The position numbers were made by a program, and so were the translations under genes. From positions 62,001-126,000 of the forward strand of contig JAAYIK010000016.1 of assembly GCA_012523465.1 (NCBI GenBank): 64,000 nucleotides of DNA. The letters run 5' to 3'. Of this stretch, positions 29,214 through 42,159 are shown piece by piece. Below the pieces are notes generated by a model that made no database searches, was not told the origin of the DNA, and was given only the letters and a program-made list of their open reading frames with translations. Position 1 is the stretch's first letter. Each line of letters starts with the position of its first letter. Source of the DNA: Lysobacteraceae bacterium. Lineage in GTDB: Bacteria; Pseudomonadota; Gammaproteobacteria; Nitrococcales; AK92.

Positions 29214-29999
29214 ATGCACGATTTCCTGCTCGGCGTCTCCTATCTATCCCGGGGCTTCCGGATGCTGTGGGCTCCCGGCCTGCGCCGCTACGTCGGCTGG
29301 CCGATCGCGGTCAACGTCGTCGTCTTCGCCCTGCTATTCTGGCTCGCCGGAGCCCAGTTCCAGCAACTTCTCGATTGGCTGCTGCCGGATCCAGAGCGCT
29401 TCGCCGACTCCGGCTTCTGGCAGCAGCTGCTGCATGCCGTCACCCTGATCCTGTCCTGGCTGCTTTGGCCGCTGTTCATCCTGGCCAGCGCGGTGGTGAT
29501 GTTCTACACCTTCACCCTGGTGGCTAACCTGATCGGCTCGCCCTTCAACGGTATGCTGGCCGCGCAAGTGGAGCGGTTGCAGACAGGGCAGGCGCCACCG
29601 TCGCAGGACGTGTCGCTGGCCGCCGAGATCGCTCTCGCGGTGGTCGGCGAGCTGCGCAAGTACGCCTATTTCCTCAAGCTGGCGCTGCCGCTGCTGCTAT
29701 TGTTCCTGATCCCCGGGCTCAATCTGCTCGCCTCCGTGCTGTGGGCCTTGTTCGGTGCCTGGGCCATTGCCCTGGAGTACCTGGATTATCCAATGGGCAA
29801 CCACGGCCATCGCTTCCGGGACCAGCGCCGTCTGCTCGCCCGCCGGCGGCCGCTGGCGCTGGGCGTTGGCGCCGCGCTACTAACCATGACCCTGATCCCT
29901 GGCCTGAACCTGCTGGCCATGCCCACCGGCGTCATCGCCGCCACCCTACTCTGGACCGAGCAGCGGCAGCGGTTGCAGGACCCGCTGCGCCCTTCCTGA
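29214..29999 (+). CDS. CysZ-like / EI24 domain inner-membrane protein
   Basis: This 261-residue protein matches the CysZ/EI24 family. It has hydrophobic helices at about 25-50, 75-110, 150-190 and 220-245, plus the family's RGFRMLWAPGLRRYVGWP near the start and YLDYPMGNHGHRFRDQRRLL later. CysZ is a sulfate channel in E. coli, but no sulfate-assimilation genes are nearby, so I call only the family. It is 12 bp after queF. Confidence 0.85.
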   Translation: MHDFLLGVSYLSRGFRMLWAPGLRRYVGWPIAVNVVVFALLFWLAGAQFQQLLDWLLPDPERFADSGFWQQLLHAVTLILSWLLWPLFILASAVVMFYTFTLVANLIGSPFNGMLAAQVERLQTGQAPPSQDVSLAAEIALAVVGELRKYAYFLKLALPLLLLFLIPGLNLLASVLWALFGAWAIALEYLDYPMGNHGHRFRDQRRLLARRRPLALGVGAALLTMTLIPGLNLLAMPTGVIAATLLWTEQRQRLQDPLRPS

Positions 30000-30214
30000 G
30001 ACATCCCGCGGAATGCCCCCAGCCAAGCCGCGCGCAACTTGCCGCGAGGGCGCCGGCGGCCGCCGTCGCGTTGCAAAATCCGGCTGCCGGCCGCATTGGC
30101 AGAAATGTGGAATCGGTCCCCTTCTCTCCACAAAAAAAAAATTGTATATAGCGCTGCAAGCGAACACGGGCGATGAACTCGACGCATCAGACACAGTTCT
30201 CAGGAGGTGCACGC

Positions 30215-30412
30215 ATGGGAACCGACACGGACTATGACGACATTCTCGACGATTCCGAAGTCGAGTTCGAAGATCCCCTGTTGGAGGACTTTGCTGCCAC
30301 ACGCAGCGATCGCAGCACCCGCGATTTCCGGCGGGCCATTGAGGAGCTGCGGGAAGAGAAGCGCCTGCGCGAGCTATTGACCGACTACGATTTCGACGAC
30401 GACGATCTTTGA
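30215..30412 (+). CDS. Small acidic protein, PA3496-like
   Basis: This 65-residue, very acidic protein has a charged centre (RRAIEELREEKRLRELL) and a run of Asp at the C-terminus (DYDFDDDDL). This pattern resembles the short PA3496 family of Pseudomonas and relatives, for which an envelope-integrity role has been suggested. I choose ATG 30215 because CAGGAGGTG lies 6-8 bp upstream; the in-frame ATG at 30173 lacks one. The preceding 215 bp contain a run of ten A and a TATATA element near 30145 that may hold the promoter. A strong terminator follows. Confidence 0.75.
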   Translation: MGTDTDYDDILDDSEVEFEDPLLEDFAATRSDRSTRDFRRAIEELREEKRLRELLTDYDFDDDDL

Positions 30413-30439
30413 GCGGCATCCTCCAGCGAGGGTGTCAAG

Positions 30440-30474
30440 GGCCGGCGCATCAACCTGCGCCGGCCTTCTTTTTT
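30440..30474 (+). terminator. Rho-independent terminator after the small acidic protein
   Basis: A 10-bp GC stem (30440-30449 with 30456-30465), a 6-base loop and TTCTTTTTT. The following 248 bp, up to 30722, hold no gene or RNA that I can recognise and presumably contain the promoter of the GGDEF/EAL gene. Confidence 0.92.
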
Positions 30475-30722
30475 ACCGGCGATCAAGGTGCTGGCGGGCC
30501 CGGCGGCGCTTGATCCGCCCTCGACCGCCCCCATCTTCTCTCGTGGCGTTTGCACAGGGCAGTGCGGCCGGGATGGCTGCAGGTAGATCGTAAAGCGGAT
30601 CGCAAGACGGGCGTCGGGATGGCGTCAATCCGGCGCTCTGCTCGATCCGTTCGCACAATAAGGGAACGATAACTCGACGAACGATCTAGGGGCAGGAAAC
30701 CCCGCCACCCATACCAGACAGG

Positions 30723-33233
30723 ATGTCCATGCCCGACCAACCCGCAGCTCCATCGACTGCTGTGCCGACCACGGAGGCGGGCGCGGTCCTGCTGATTGAG
30801 GACAACCGTGCCGATGCGCTGCTGATCCAGGCCATGCTGGCCGAAGCCGGCGATATCGGATACCCCATCCTGCACGCAGCGCGCCTGGACGCCGGTCTGG
30901 AGCTGCTGCAACGCACGCGCGTCGTCCTCATCCTGCTGGATCTCTCCCTGCCGGACAGCTACGGTCTTGCCACTTTCCAGGCCTTGCAGCACCATGCCGA
31001 CGGCATTCCCATCATCGTGCTCACCGGAGCTCGCGACAGGGATCTGGCCCTGCGCGCCATTCAGGCGGGCGCCCAGGACTATCTGGTCAAGGACGAGGTC
31101 AACGCCGCCGCGCTGAGCAAGGCCATACACTACACGGTAGAGCGCAAGCAGGCCGAGATGCGGTTGCGCGAGAGCGAAAGCCGCTACAAGACTCTGGTCA
31201 ATTCGGTTACCGACGCCATTCTACTGCTGCGCGACGGCGTCATTCGTCACTGCAACGAGCGTGCTGCCGACTTTTTCGGCCAGCCTGCTAGCGTGCTGCT
31301 CGGCACCCGGCTCGCTACCCTCTCGCCACTGCGCCAGCCCGACGGCAGCGAATCCGAGGCCGCCTTCGCGGCTCACCTGCAGCAACAGGAGCGCGGCGCC
31401 ATGCACAGCTTCGAATGGCTGTTCTTGAGCGCCGAGCGCGGCCCCGTCGCGACCGAAGTGATACTGGACGCCGTGGTCCTGGACGGCGAAGCGCAGACGC
31501 TGGGCATCATCCGCGACCTGTCCGACCGCAAGGAGGCCGAGCGGCGCATACGCTTCCAGGCATCCTTGCTGGATCAGGTGCACAACGCGGTGCTAGCCAC
31601 CGACGTCGAGGGTCGCATCGTCTACTGGAACCGCCGCGCCGCCCAGCTCTGCCTCTGGCCTGCTGAGCTGGCCAGGGGACGGCTCTTTACCGAGCTGATC
31701 GTGCCGGAAGCGGATCGGACCCGGCTGGAGGAAATTCGCCAGGCGCTGAAGAGCGACCACACCTGGGAAGGCGAAGTCGAACTCATGCGCCGCGACGGCA
31801 GCACCTTTCCGGCCATACTCAGCCTCTCCACGGTGCTGGACGAGGAAGGCCGTTTCGCCGGCTACGTCGGCATCGCCAGCGACATCACCGAGCGCAAGCA
31901 AGTCGAGCGCAAGCTGGAGCACAACGCATTTCACGACGCCCTGACCGGCCTGCCGAACCGCATACTGTTCAACGACAGACTGGCCCACACCATCGCCCGC
32001 AGCGCCCGGGAAGGGAGCCGCTACGCAGTGATGATGCTGGACCTGGACCGCTTCAAGGTGATCAACGACAGCCTCGGCCACCTGATTGGTGACGAACTGC
32101 TGGTGCAGTTCTCCCGCCGAGTCGAATCCTGCCTGCGGCCTCAGGACACGCTGGCCCGCCTCGGTGGCGACGAATTCACCATTCTGCTCGAGGACCTGCA
32201 CCACAGCTCGGACGCTATCCGGGTCGCCGAGCGCATACACGAGAAAATGACCCAGCCTTTCCTCCTCGGCGGCCACGAGATCTACACCTCAGCCAGCATC
32301 GGCATCGCCTTCGGCAATCCCGGCTATAAGGAGCCAGCGCAGGCGGTGCGTGACGCCGACATCGCCATGTACCGCGCCAAGAACCAAGGCAAGGGCTGCC
32401 ACGTGGTGTTCGAGAGCGGCATGCACGAACGCGCGGTCTCCCAGCTCAAGCGCGAGAACCGCCTACGGCAGGCGCTGGAAAAGCAAGAGCTGACCGTGCA
32501 CTTCCAGCCCATCATCGACCTCGGCAACGGTCGCTGCGTCGGCGCCGAGGCCCTGCTGCGCTGGCGGGCCAGCGACGAGGCTGCGCCGCTCCCGACGGCG
32601 GAGCAGCTGCAGCTGGCGGAGGATTCCGGCCTGATCATCCCCATCGGCCAGCAGGTGCTCGACCAGGCCTGTCAGGCGCTGCAGAGCTGGCGGCGGGCGT
32701 TGCCGCTGACCGACGACTTCGTCATCCACATCAATCTCAGCGCCCGGCAATTCTGCCACCGCGAGCTGACCCGCCAGATCGAGCAGACTCTGCACCGCTA
32801 TCACCTGCACGGTCCGTCCCTGGCGCTGGAAATCCGCGAAGGCGTGCTAAGGGATCAGCCGACCACCGCCGGCACCCTGCTGTCGGAGCTGCAGGAGCTG
32901 AAGGTAAACATCTGCCTTGACGATTTTGGCACCGGCCACTCTCCGCTCAATTATTTGCATCAGTTCCCGCTCGATATCCTCAAGATCGACCGCTCGCTCA
33001 CCGCCGGTCTCGGTACCAGCGGCACCAGCAACGCCATCATCGAAGCCATCATCGGCCTGGGCCAGAACTTCGGCATGCAAACCATCGCCGCCGGCGTCGA
33101 GAGCGAGCACCACCGGCGGCATCTGCTGGCGCTGGGCTGCCGCTACGCCCAGGGATTTCTCTTTCAGCGCCCGCTGAGCCAGACAGCGATGCTGGACTTC
33201 CTGCGCACCAACAGCGGCATGCTAAGGCATTGA
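30723..33233 (+). CDS. Response regulator with REC-PAS-PAS-GGDEF-EAL domains
   Basis: This 836-residue protein should control c-di-GMP. Order: receiver domain (about 20-140, phospho-acceptor Asp73 in LLDLSLPDS), two PAS domains (about 155-270 and 275-400), GGDEF (about 405-570) and EAL (about 580-830). The cyclase motif is intact (GGDEF 481-485) and an inhibitory RxxD site (RPQD) lies five residues before it. In the EAL domain the EAL (609-611), INLS, DDFGTG and the late AQGFLF Gln are kept, but the canonical AEGVE is AAGVE: Ala790 replaces the glutamate equivalent to RocR Glu352, the proposed general base. It may thus be a cyclase with a non-hydrolytic EAL domain. ATG 30729 is an alternative start with a better-placed AGGA. 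Confidence 0.93.
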   Translation: MSMPDQPAAPSTAVPTTEAGAVLLIEDNRADALLIQAMLAEAGDIGYPILHAARLDAGLELLQRTRVVLILLDLSLPDSYGLATFQALQHHADGIPIIVLTGARDRDLALRAIQAGAQDYLVKDEVNAAALSKAIHYTVERKQAEMRLRESESRYKTLVNSVTDAILLLRDGVIRHCNERAADFFGQPASVLLGTRLATLSPLRQPDGSESEAAFAAHLQQQERGAMHSFEWLFLSAERGPVATEVILDAVVLDGEAQTLGIIRDLSDRKEAERRIRFQASLLDQVHNAVLATDVEGRIVYWNRRAAQLCLWPAELARGRLFTELIVPEADRTRLEEIRQALKSDHTWEGEVELMRRDGSTFPAILSLSTVLDEEGRFAGYVGIASDITERKQVERKLEHNAFHDALTGLPNRILFNDRLAHTIARSAREGSRYAVMMLDLDRFKVINDSLGHLIGDELLVQFSRRVESCLRPQDTLARLGGDEFTILLEDLHHSSDAIRVAERIHEKMTQPFLLGGHEIYTSASIGIAFGNPGYKEPAQAVRDADIAMYRAKNQGKGCHVVFESGMHERAVSQLKRENRLRQALEKQELTVHFQPIIDLGNGRCVGAEALLRWRASDEAAPLPTAEQLQLAEDSGLIIPIGQQVLDQACQALQSWRRALPLTDDFVIHINLSARQFCHRELTRQIEQTLHRYHLHGPSLALEIREGVLRDQPTTAGTLLSELQELKVNICLDDFGTGHSPLNYLHQFPLDILKIDRSLTAGLGTSGTSNAIIEAIIGLGQNFGMQTIAAGVESEHHRRHLLALGCRYAQGFLFQRPLSQTAMLDFLRTNSGMLRH

Positions 33234-33252
33234 GGCAGGCTGCCGCACGGGC

Positions 33253-33284
33253 AAAAGAAAAGGGCCTTGTGGCCCTTTTCTTTT
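33253..33284. terminator. Bidirectional terminator between the GGDEF/EAL gene and pnp
   Basis: Arms 33253-33266 and 33271-33284 form a perfect 14-bp stem (GGGCC core with A-rich and T-rich flanks) around TTGT. The A and T flanks give a U-run in both directions, so it can end both convergent genes. Confidence 0.92.
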
Positions 33285-33299
33285 CACCGTCGAAAACGG

Positions 33300-35396
33300 C
33301 TATTTCTTGAGGTCGTTGTTGAGGCCTTTCATGCTCAGGCGCACGCGCCCCTGGCGGTCGACCTCCAGCACCTTGACCTGGACGATCTGGCCTTCCTTGA
33401 GCTTGTCGCTGACGTTTTCGACCCGCTCGTCAGAGATCTGGGAGATGTGGACTAGCCCGTCGCGGCCAGGCAGGATGTTGACGAAGGCGCCGAAGTCCAT
33501 GAGCTTGGACACCCGTCCTTCGTACACCTTGCCGACCTCGATGTCAGCGGTCAGCAGCTCGATACGGCGGCGCGCCTCCTCGCCCTTGGCCTTGTCGACC
33601 GAGGCGATGGTGACGGTGCCGTCGTCCTGGATGTCGATGACGGTGCCGGTCTCCTCGGTCAGGGCGCGAATGGTGCTGCCGCCCTTGCCGATCACGTCGC
33701 GGATCTTCTCCGGATCGATGCGCAGGGTGATCAGGCGCGGCGCATATTCCGACATCTCCGGCCGCGGCTTGTCGATCACCTCGTTCATTTTCTTGAGGAT
33801 GTGCAGCCGACCTTCGCGCGCCTGCTCCAGCGCGATCCGCATGATCTCGCGGGTGACACCCTGGATCTTGATATCCATCTGCAGCGCGGTGACACCGCGC
33901 TCGGTGCCGGCGACCTTGAAGTCCATGTCACCCAGATGGTCCTCATCGCCCAGGATGTCTGACAGCACTGCGAAGCGGTCGCCTTCCAGAATCAAGCCCA
34001 TGGCGATGCCGGCCACCGGCTCCTTGATCGGGACCCCGGCGTCCATCAACGCTAGCGAGGTGCCGCAGACGGTCGCCATCGAGCTGGAGCCGTTGGACTC
34101 GGTGATCTCGGACACCACCCGGATGACGTACGGGCACTCTTCCTGGCTCGGCATGACCGGCTGCACGCCGCGCTTGGCGAGCCGTCCGTGGCCGATCTCC
34201 CGCCGCTTGGGGCTGCCGATGAGGCCAACCTCGCCGACGCTGTAGGGCGGGAAGTTGTAGTGCAGCATGAAGGATTCTTTGCGCTCACCCTCGATGGCAT
34301 CGATGATTTGCGCATCGCGGCCGGTGCCCAGCGTGGCAACCACCAGAGCCTGAGTCTCGCCGCGAGTGAACAGCGCTGAACCGTGGGTGCGCGGCAACAG
34401 GCCGACCTTGATGCTGATCGGTCGGATGGTGCGGGTATCCCGCCCGTCGATGCGCGGCTGGCCGGACAGAATGCGCTCGCGGACGATCTTCGCCTCCAGC
34501 TTGTGGATGGCTTCTAGGACGTCTTTCTCCTCGAAGCTGTCCTCGTCCTCAGTGACCAGCTTGGCCACCACCTGCTTGCGCACCTCTTCGAGCGCGGCCT
34601 GGCGCTCCTGCTTGACCGGAATGCTATAGGCCTGCTCGAGAGCCTCGGAAGCCGCCTCTTCAACCGCCTTAATCAGCGCCTCGTTGACCGGCGGCGGCTG
34701 CCAATCCCAACGCGGCTTACCGACCTCGGCCGCCAGTTCCTTGATGGCCTGGATAGCGACCTGCATCTCCCGATGCCCGAACATCACAGCGTCGAGCATC
34801 ACGTCCTCGGGAAGCATCTTGGCTTCCGACTCCACCATCAGCACGGCGTGCTCGGTTCCAGCAACCACCAGGTCCAGATCAGATTCCTGGGTCTGGCTGA
34901 TGGTGGGGTTGAGCAGATACTGGCCGTTCTTGTAGCCGACGCGGGCGGCACCGATGGGGCCGTTGAAGGGGATGCCGGAGATAGCCAAGGCGGCGGAGGC
35001 GCCGAGCATGGAGGCGATGTCGGGGTCGACATCAGGGTTGACGGACAGGACGGTGGCGACGATCTGGACCTCTTCCCGGAAGCCTTCCGGGAACAGCGGC
35101 CGGATGGGACGGTCGATGAGGCGGGAGGTGAGGGTTTCCTTCTCCGATGGCCGCCCCTCGCGCTTGAAGAATCCTCCGGGAATGCGGCCGGCCGCGTAGG
35201 TCCGTTCCTGGTAGTTGACCGTCAGCGGCATGAAGTCCTTGGGCTGATCGGAACGCTTGCCGACGACGGTGACCAGGACCACCGTGCCTGACATGTTGAC
35301 CACGACCGCACCATTGGCTTGGCGGGCGATATGGCCGGTTTCTATGGTGACCGTATGGTCGCCATATCGAAAGCTTTTCGTTGCGACTGGGTTCAC
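33300..35396 (-). CDS. pnp: Polyribonucleotide nucleotidyltransferase (PNPase)
   Basis: PNPase is the phosphorolytic 3'-5' exoribonuclease of the RNA degradosome. The 698-residue product has two RNase PH domains (about 10-230 and 310-540), a KH domain with [17 protein letters not shown] (about 555-620) and a C-terminal S1 domain with [28 protein letters not shown]. All parts are full length. The start is GTG at 35396. It follows rpsO after 32 bp as in most gammaproteobacteria, where the pair is co-transcribed and the leader is a target for PNPase autoregulation. Confidence 0.97.
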   Translation of the reverse strand: MNPVATKSFRYGDHTVTIETGHIARQANGAVVVNMSGTVVLVTVVGKRSDQPKDFMPLTVNYQERTYAAGRIPGGFFKREGRPSEKETLTSRLIDRPIRPLFPEGFREEVQIVATVLSVNPDVDPDIASMLGASAALAISGIPFNGPIGAARVGYKNGQYLLNPTISQTQESDLDLVVAGTEHAVLMVESEAKMLPEDVMLDAVMFGHREMQVAIQAIKELAAEVGKPRWDWQPPPVNEALIKAVEEAASEALEQAYSIPVKQERQAALEEVRKQVVAKLVTEDEDSFEEKDVLEAIHKLEAKIVRERILSGQPRIDGRDTRTIRPISIKVGLLPRTHGSALFTRGETQALVVATLGTGRDAQIIDAIEGERKESFMLHYNFPPYSVGEVGLIGSPKRREIGHGRLAKRGVQPVMPSQEECPYVIRVVSEITESNGSSSMATVCGTSLALMDAGVPIKEPVAGIAMGLILEGDRFAVLSDILGDEDHLGDMDFKVAGTERGVTALQMDIKIQGVTREIMRIALEQAREGRLHILKKMNEVIDKPRPEMSEYAPRLITLRIDPEKIRDVIGKGGSTIRALTEETGTVIDIQDDGTVTIASVDKAKGEEARRRIELLTADIEVGKVYEGRVSKLMDFGAFVNILPGRDGLVHISQISDERVENVSDKLKEGQIVQVKVLEVDRQGRVRLSMKGLNNDLKK

Positions 35397-35428
35397 TGGC
35401 TCTCAACCATCAAAGGGGCAACTAGAAA

Positions 35429-35698
35429 TTACCGGCGCAGACCAAGCCGCTCGATCAGGCTCTGATAGCGCTGCGGGTCTTTCCGCTTCAGGTAGTCCAG
35501 CAATTTGCGGCGCTGGCTTACCAGGCGCAGCAGCCCCTGGCGCGAGTGGTGGTCGTGCTTGTGGGTAGCGAAGTGCTGGGTCAGGTGCTCGATGCGACTC
35601 GTCAGCAGCGCCACCTGCACTTCGGGAGAGCCTGTATCCCTTTCCGAAGTTTGAAACTCTTTGATGATCTCAGCCTTCTGGGCGGCGTCTAGAGACAT
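35429..35698 (-). CDS. rpsO: 30S ribosomal protein S15
   Basis: S15 (89 residues) binds 16S rRNA early in 30S assembly. The product matches the family throughout: [15 protein letters not shown] at the start, [11 protein letters not shown], and [21 protein letters not shown]. The ATG at 35698 has TTGGAG 8 bp upstream. The in-frame start at 35803 is rejected because it adds 35 residues absent from S15. A promoter candidate lies upstream, so rpsO-pnp can be transcribed apart from truB. Confidence 0.97.
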   Translation of the reverse strand: MSLDAAQKAEIIKEFQTSERDTGSPEVQVALLTSRIEHLTQHFATHKHDHHSRQGLLRLVSQRRKLLDYLKRKDPQRYQSLIERLGLRR

Positions 35699-35813
35699 GT
35701 AATTACTCCAAGATAAATCAAACAGTTTCCACTGGAAACCACAGGGAAGCCTGTTGGGCTTGACGTCAGCATGGCGGCAACCCCGACAGGCTCCCCCTTC
35801 CAAAAAGAGCGTT

Positions 35814-35842
35814 ATTGTAGCCCTGCGCTACGCCACGAACAA
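35814..35842 (-). promoter_or_regulatory. Candidate sigma-70 promoter for rpsO-pnp
   Basis: Reading the minus strand, TTGTTC (35837-35842) is followed after 17 bp by TACAAT (35814-35819), in the gap between truB and rpsO. The -10 is good and the -35 is weak. An rpsO promoter in this place is known from E. coli. Confidence 0.5.
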
Positions 35843-35857
35843 GCAGAAAACAGATAC

Positions 35858-36784
35858 TTATCCGCTTTTCGCGGTGCGCCGGGTCAGCAGCCGGCGCGGC
35901 GCGACCCTGCCGTCGTCAAGCATCTGCGCCATGCCGATGAACTGCTGGCCCGGTCCGTAGACCCGCAGCCAGTCAGCATCCGGCGCTTGCGGGACGAACA
36001 CCGGCTGCCCGTGACGGAAATAATACGCGGCATCGGCCCCCAACGTCACTGCCGGCCAGTCCACCAGCGCGCTGTCGACCGGCAGCAGCACCGCCTCCAA
36101 CGCCTCCGCGCCTGCCGCCGCCAGCTCCTCCAGCCGTTCCATGGTCACCGTGCGCTCGGCATCAAACGGTCCCAGCCCGGTCCGGCGCAGTGCCTGCACG
36201 TGGGCACCGGTACCGAGCGCCTTGCCCAGGTCCTCGGCCAGGGTACGAATATAGGTCCCCTTGGAGCAATGCACATCCAGCTCCACCAGACCGGGCTCGA
36301 AGTCCAGAAGCTCGAGCGCGTGGATGGTCACCGTGCGCGGCGGCCGTTCGACCTCCACGCCCTGGCGCGCCAGCCGGTAAAGCCGCTGCCCCTCGTGCTT
36401 GAGCGCGGAGTACATGGGCGGAACCTGTTGGATCTCGCCCAGGAAGCGCGGCAACACCCGCTCGACATCGGCCCGCCCGATGTGCTCCCAAGGACGCTCT
36501 TCCAGCACCTCGCCCTCGCCATCGCCGGTGGCCGTGGTGATCCCGAGCCGGATCCGCACCCGGTAGCGTTTGTCCGCTCCCAGCAGAAAACCGGACACCT
36601 TGGTGGCTTCGCCGAAGCACAGCGGCAGCAAGCCGCTGGCCAGCGGATCCAGACTGCCGGTGTGGCCGCCTTTCCTCGCCCGCAGCAGCCTGCGCACCTT
36701 CTGCAGGGCGGCATTGGAGCTCAAGCCGACCGGCTTGTCGAGCAAGATGATGCCGTCGATATCCCGACGTTCCGCCTTCGCCAT
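35858..36784 (-). CDS. truB: tRNA pseudouridine(55) synthase TruB
   Basis: TruB makes pseudouridine 55 in the T-loop of tRNAs. The 308-residue product has the catalytic motif [12 protein letters not shown] with Asp46, then [10 protein letters not shown], the RYRVRIRLG and YSALKHEG segments, and a C-terminal domain ending near the PUA-like region ([13 protein letters not shown]). Start and length fit the family. It lies 9 bp after rbfA in the nusA-infB operon. Confidence 0.96.
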   Translation of the reverse strand: MAKAERRDIDGIILLDKPVGLSSNAALQKVRRLLRARKGGHTGSLDPLASGLLPLCFGEATKVSGFLLGADKRYRVRIRLGITTATGDGEGEVLEERPWEHIGRADVERVLPRFLGEIQQVPPMYSALKHEGQRLYRLARQGVEVERPPRTVTIHALELLDFEPGLVELDVHCSKGTYIRTLAEDLGKALGTGAHVQALRRTGLGPFDAERTVTMERLEELAAAGAEALEAVLLPVDSALVDWPAVTLGADAAYYFRHGQPVFVPQAPDADWLRVYGPGQQFIGMAQMLDDGRVAPRRLLTRRTAKSG

Positions 36785-36793
36785 CGAATTCGC

Positions 36794-37192
36794 TTACCGC
36801 TGCTCCGATTCGTCGTCGTCGCTCGCGTCGTTGCGCCCGTCGCGGGACACCGCCTGATCGATCAGCTGCGACAGCCGCGCACCGCGATCAAAGGAATCGT
36901 CGTAGTGGAAATGCAGTGCCGGCACGGTGCGCAGCCGCAACCGCTGGCCCAGCAGCTTGCGCAGGAAGCCGGCCGCGCTCTTGAGCGCGGACAGCGTCTC
37001 CTCGGTCCTGCGCTCATCGGCCCCCAACACCGCGACAAACACCTTGGCATGGGCCAGGTCACGGCTCACCTCGACCGCCGAGACCGTCACCATCCCGACC
37101 CGCGGGTCGTCGAGCTCGTCGCGAATCAGCTCGGCCAGCTCGCGCTGCAGCTGCTCACCGATCCGACGCGTGCGTGGATAATCCCTTGCCAT
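36794..37192 (-). CDS. rbfA: 30S ribosome-binding factor RbfA
   Basis: RbfA helps 16S rRNA maturation and cold adaptation. The 132-residue product is a single KH-like domain: RIGEQLQRELAELI near the start, the strand VGMVTVSAVEVSRDLAHAKV, and LRTVPALHFHYDDSFDRG. A C-terminal tail rich in Asp and Ser is a little longer than in some relatives. It sits between infB (42 bp before) and truB (9 bp after). Confidence 0.96.
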   Translation of the reverse strand: MARDYPRTRRIGEQLQRELAELIRDELDDPRVGMVTVSAVEVSRDLAHAKVFVAVLGADERRTEETLSALKSAAGFLRKLLGQRLRLRTVPALHFHYDDSFDRGARLSQLIDQAVSRDGRNDASDDDESEQR

Positions 37193-37234
37193 GCCGATCC
37201 TCGCTGGCTTCTTCGGGGTCCGGACAAGGCGCTA

Positions 37235-39895
<2,661 letters not shown>

Positions 39896-39969
39896 ATCAC
39901 TTCTCCCCCGTCTCTGGCCAGCAGCACCGGCCTTCTGCTCGGGTTCTGTTCAGTTCTTGCCGTATGTCG

Positions 39970-41466
39970 TCAGGCATCGCCGCCCTGGTCCGCGAACCAG
40001 GGTTCTCGCGCTTTCATGATCAGCGCCGCCGCCCGCTCCTCGTCGAGCCCGCCGACGCCCAGCAAATCGTCGATGGACTGCTCGGCCAGATCTTCCATGG
40101 TGCGGATGCCGTGCTTGACCAGCGCTTCCAGCAGCTGATCGTCCATGCCTTCCATGTTGCGCAGGTCATCGGCAACCCTGCCGAGCTCCTGCAGCTTGGC
40201 ATCCCTGGTGGCCAGATAGTCGCGCGCACGGCTGCGCAGCTCCTCGACGATACCCTCGTCGAACTCTTCGATCTCCAGCAGCTCGGCCGCGGGCACATAG
40301 GCGACTTCCTCGATGCTGGAGAAACCTTCTTGCACCAGGATGTTGGCAATCTCCTCGTCGACATCCAGGGCCTTCATGAACAGCTCGCGCAGTTCCCGGG
40401 CTTCGGCTTCGCTCTTGGCCTCGGCCTCGCTAACCGTCATCACGTTCAGCTCCCAGCCGGTCAGCTCGCTGGCCAACCGCACGTTCTGACCACCGCGGCC
40501 GATCGCCTGCGACAGCTGCTCCTCCGCCACCGCCACGTCCATGCTGCGGCGGTCCTCGTCGACGACGATGGACTGCACCTCGGCGGGCGCCATGGCGTTG
40601 ATGACGAACTGGGCCGGGTTCTCGTCCCACAGGATGATGTCGATGCGCTCGCCAGCGAGCTCGTTAGAGACCGCCTGCACGCGCGAGCCGCGCATGCCGA
40701 CGCAAGCGCCCACCGGATCGATGCGGGGATCCAGCGAGCGCACCGCGATCTTGGCCCGCTGGCCGGGATCGCGGGCAGCGCCCATGATCTCCACCAGCCC
40801 CTGGCCGACCTCCGGCACCTCGATCTTGAACAGTTCGATCAAGAACTCCGGCGCCGTCCGGCTGATGAACAGCTGCGGGCCGCGCGGCTCCGGGCGCACG
40901 TCCTTCAGCCAACCCCGCAGACGATCGCCGCTGCGCACGGCCTCCCGCGGAATCATCTCGTCGCGGGCGATGAGGGCCTCTACATTATTGCCCAGATCGA
41001 GAATCACGTTGCCGCGCTCGACCCGCTTGACCACGCCGGTCAGCAGCTCGCCCTTGCGGCTCTTGTAGGCCTCAACGATCTTGCCGCGCTCGGCCTCGCG
41101 GACTTTCTGCAGGATGACCTGCTTGGCCGTCTGCGCCGCGATGCGACCAAACTCCACCGACTCCATCAGCTCCTCAATGGTGTCACCTACGTCGACGTCG
41201 GCGCGCTTCTTGCGCGCCTCGCTGAGCCTGATCTGCTGCCCTGGGAGCTCGAGTTCGGCGTCATCGGCAATCACGTGCCAGACCCGGTAGGTCGAGTACT
41301 CGCCGGTGCGACGGTCGATCGTGACACGGGCATCGATTTCTTCGTCCACATACCGCTTTTTGGTCGCCGACGCCAAAGCGGACTCGATGGCCTCAAAAAT
41401 GACGCCTTTATCCACGCCCTTTTCATTGGACATGGCTTCCACAACCAACAGGATCTCTTTGCTCAT
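39970..41466 (-). CDS. nusA: Transcription termination/antitermination protein NusA
   Basis: NusA binds RNA polymerase and affects pausing, termination and antitermination. I use ATG 41466 ([16 protein letters not shown]), the family's usual start, rather than the upstream in-frame start at 41520. The 498-residue product has an N-terminal domain, S1 (about 130-200), two KH domains with [10 protein letters not shown], and C-terminal acidic repeats ([32 protein letters not shown]) typical of gammaproteobacteria. It follows rimP after 22 bp. Confidence 0.97.
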   Translation of the reverse strand: MSKEILLVVEAMSNEKGVDKGVIFEAIESALASATKKRYVDEEIDARVTIDRRTGEYSTYRVWHVIADDAELELPGQQIRLSEARKKRADVDVGDTIEELMESVEFGRIAAQTAKQVILQKVREAERGKIVEAYKSRKGELLTGVVKRVERGNVILDLGNNVEALIARDEMIPREAVRSGDRLRGWLKDVRPEPRGPQLFISRTAPEFLIELFKIEVPEVGQGLVEIMGAARDPGQRAKIAVRSLDPRIDPVGACVGMRGSRVQAVSNELAGERIDIILWDENPAQFVINAMAPAEVQSIVVDEDRRSMDVAVAEEQLSQAIGRGGQNVRLASELTGWELNVMTVSEAEAKSEAEARELRELFMKALDVDEEIANILVQEGFSSIEEVAYVPAAELLEIEEFDEGIVEELRSRARDYLATRDAKLQELGRVADDLRNMEGMDDQLLEALVKHGIRTMEDLAEQSIDDLLGVGGLDEERAAALIMKAREPWFADQGGDA

Positions 41467-41488
41467 TTTCCCGTCCCTACCTGTGGAA

Positions 41489-41944
41489 TCAGGCCTCAAG
41501 CTCCAGATTGGCCTTGTCAATCTGGCTCAGCGGCACGTTGATTTCGATTCCGTTTTCTTCGACCACGACCATGTCGCCGCGCAATCCGCGCAGCACGCCG
41601 GCCAGCCTGCGCCGACCGTCCAGGGGCGGCTGCAGGCGCAATCTCACTCGCTCGCCGGCGAACCGATTGTAGTCGCTCGGCTTGAAAATCGGTCGATCCA
41701 GGCCTGGCGACGACACCTCCAGGGTATAGGAAGTGCGAATCGGATCTTCGACATCGAGCACCCCGCTGACATGATGACTTACGCGGGTGCAATCATCGAG
41801 ATCGACGCCACCGGGCTTGTCGATATACAGCCGCAGCAGGGCGTTTTTGGGGCTGCCGCGGTAAATGATACCGATTAGCTCGCACCCCATCGCCGCCACT
41901 GCGGGCTCCAGCAATTCCATCAATTCCTGTTCGATCCGGCTCAT
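41489..41944 (-). CDS. rimP: Ribosome maturation factor RimP
   Basis: RimP is needed for 30S maturation and is the first gene of the operon. The 151-residue product has an N-terminal alpha/beta domain ([31 protein letters not shown]), the signature [14 protein letters not shown], and a C-terminal SH3-like domain. I choose ATG 41944 ([14 protein letters not shown]); the adjacent ATG at 41947 adds one residue. An upstream in-frame start at 41992 would run through the attenuator hairpin and is rejected. Confidence 0.96.
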   Translation of the reverse strand: MSRIEQELMELLEPAVAAMGCELIGIIYRGSPKNALLRLYIDKPGGVDLDDCTRVSHHVSGVLDVEDPIRTSYTLEVSSPGLDRPIFKPSDYNRFAGERVRLRLQPPLDGRRRLAGVLRGLRGDMVVVEENGIEINVPLSQIDKANLELEA

Positions 41945-41963
41945 CATCCGCCGACGCAAAAAC

Positions 41964-42125
41964 AAAAAATGGGCCTGTGGCCCATCCCGCAACGCCTCCC
42001 GCCGCAGCGCACCTGCGCCCGCAGCCGGAGGGGCTCCATAAAACCGCGCGCAACTACCTCATCATCGGCAGTCGGAAACCACCTTCATCGGGTTGATCGA
42101 GAAGCCGTCAGACCTGTCAACGCGG
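41964..42125 (-). promoter_or_regulatory. rimP leader RNA with terminator-like attenuator
   Basis: Between the promoter at 42132-42159 and rimP lies a leader of about 180 bases. It ends in a strong intrinsic terminator: stem ATGGGCC/GGCCCAT with loop ACA at 41969-41985, followed by TTTTTTGTTTTT, only about 20 bases before the rimP start. A leader of this type before rimP-nusA-infB, ending in a terminator, is described for gammaproteobacteria (Rfam rimP leader). Read-through would allow control of the whole operon, perhaps by NusA itself; that is inference. Confidence 0.7.
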
Positions 42126-42131
42126 TCGCAC

Positions 42132-42159
42132 ATTCTACACCGGAACCAAAACTGGTCAA
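42132..42159 (-). promoter_or_regulatory. Strong sigma-70 promoter of the rimP-nusA-infB operon
   Basis: On the minus strand TTGACC (42154-42159), a 16-bp spacer and TAGAAT (42132-42137) form a near-consensus promoter pointing at rimP. In many relatives a tRNA gene starts this transcript; I see none here. Confidence 0.75.
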
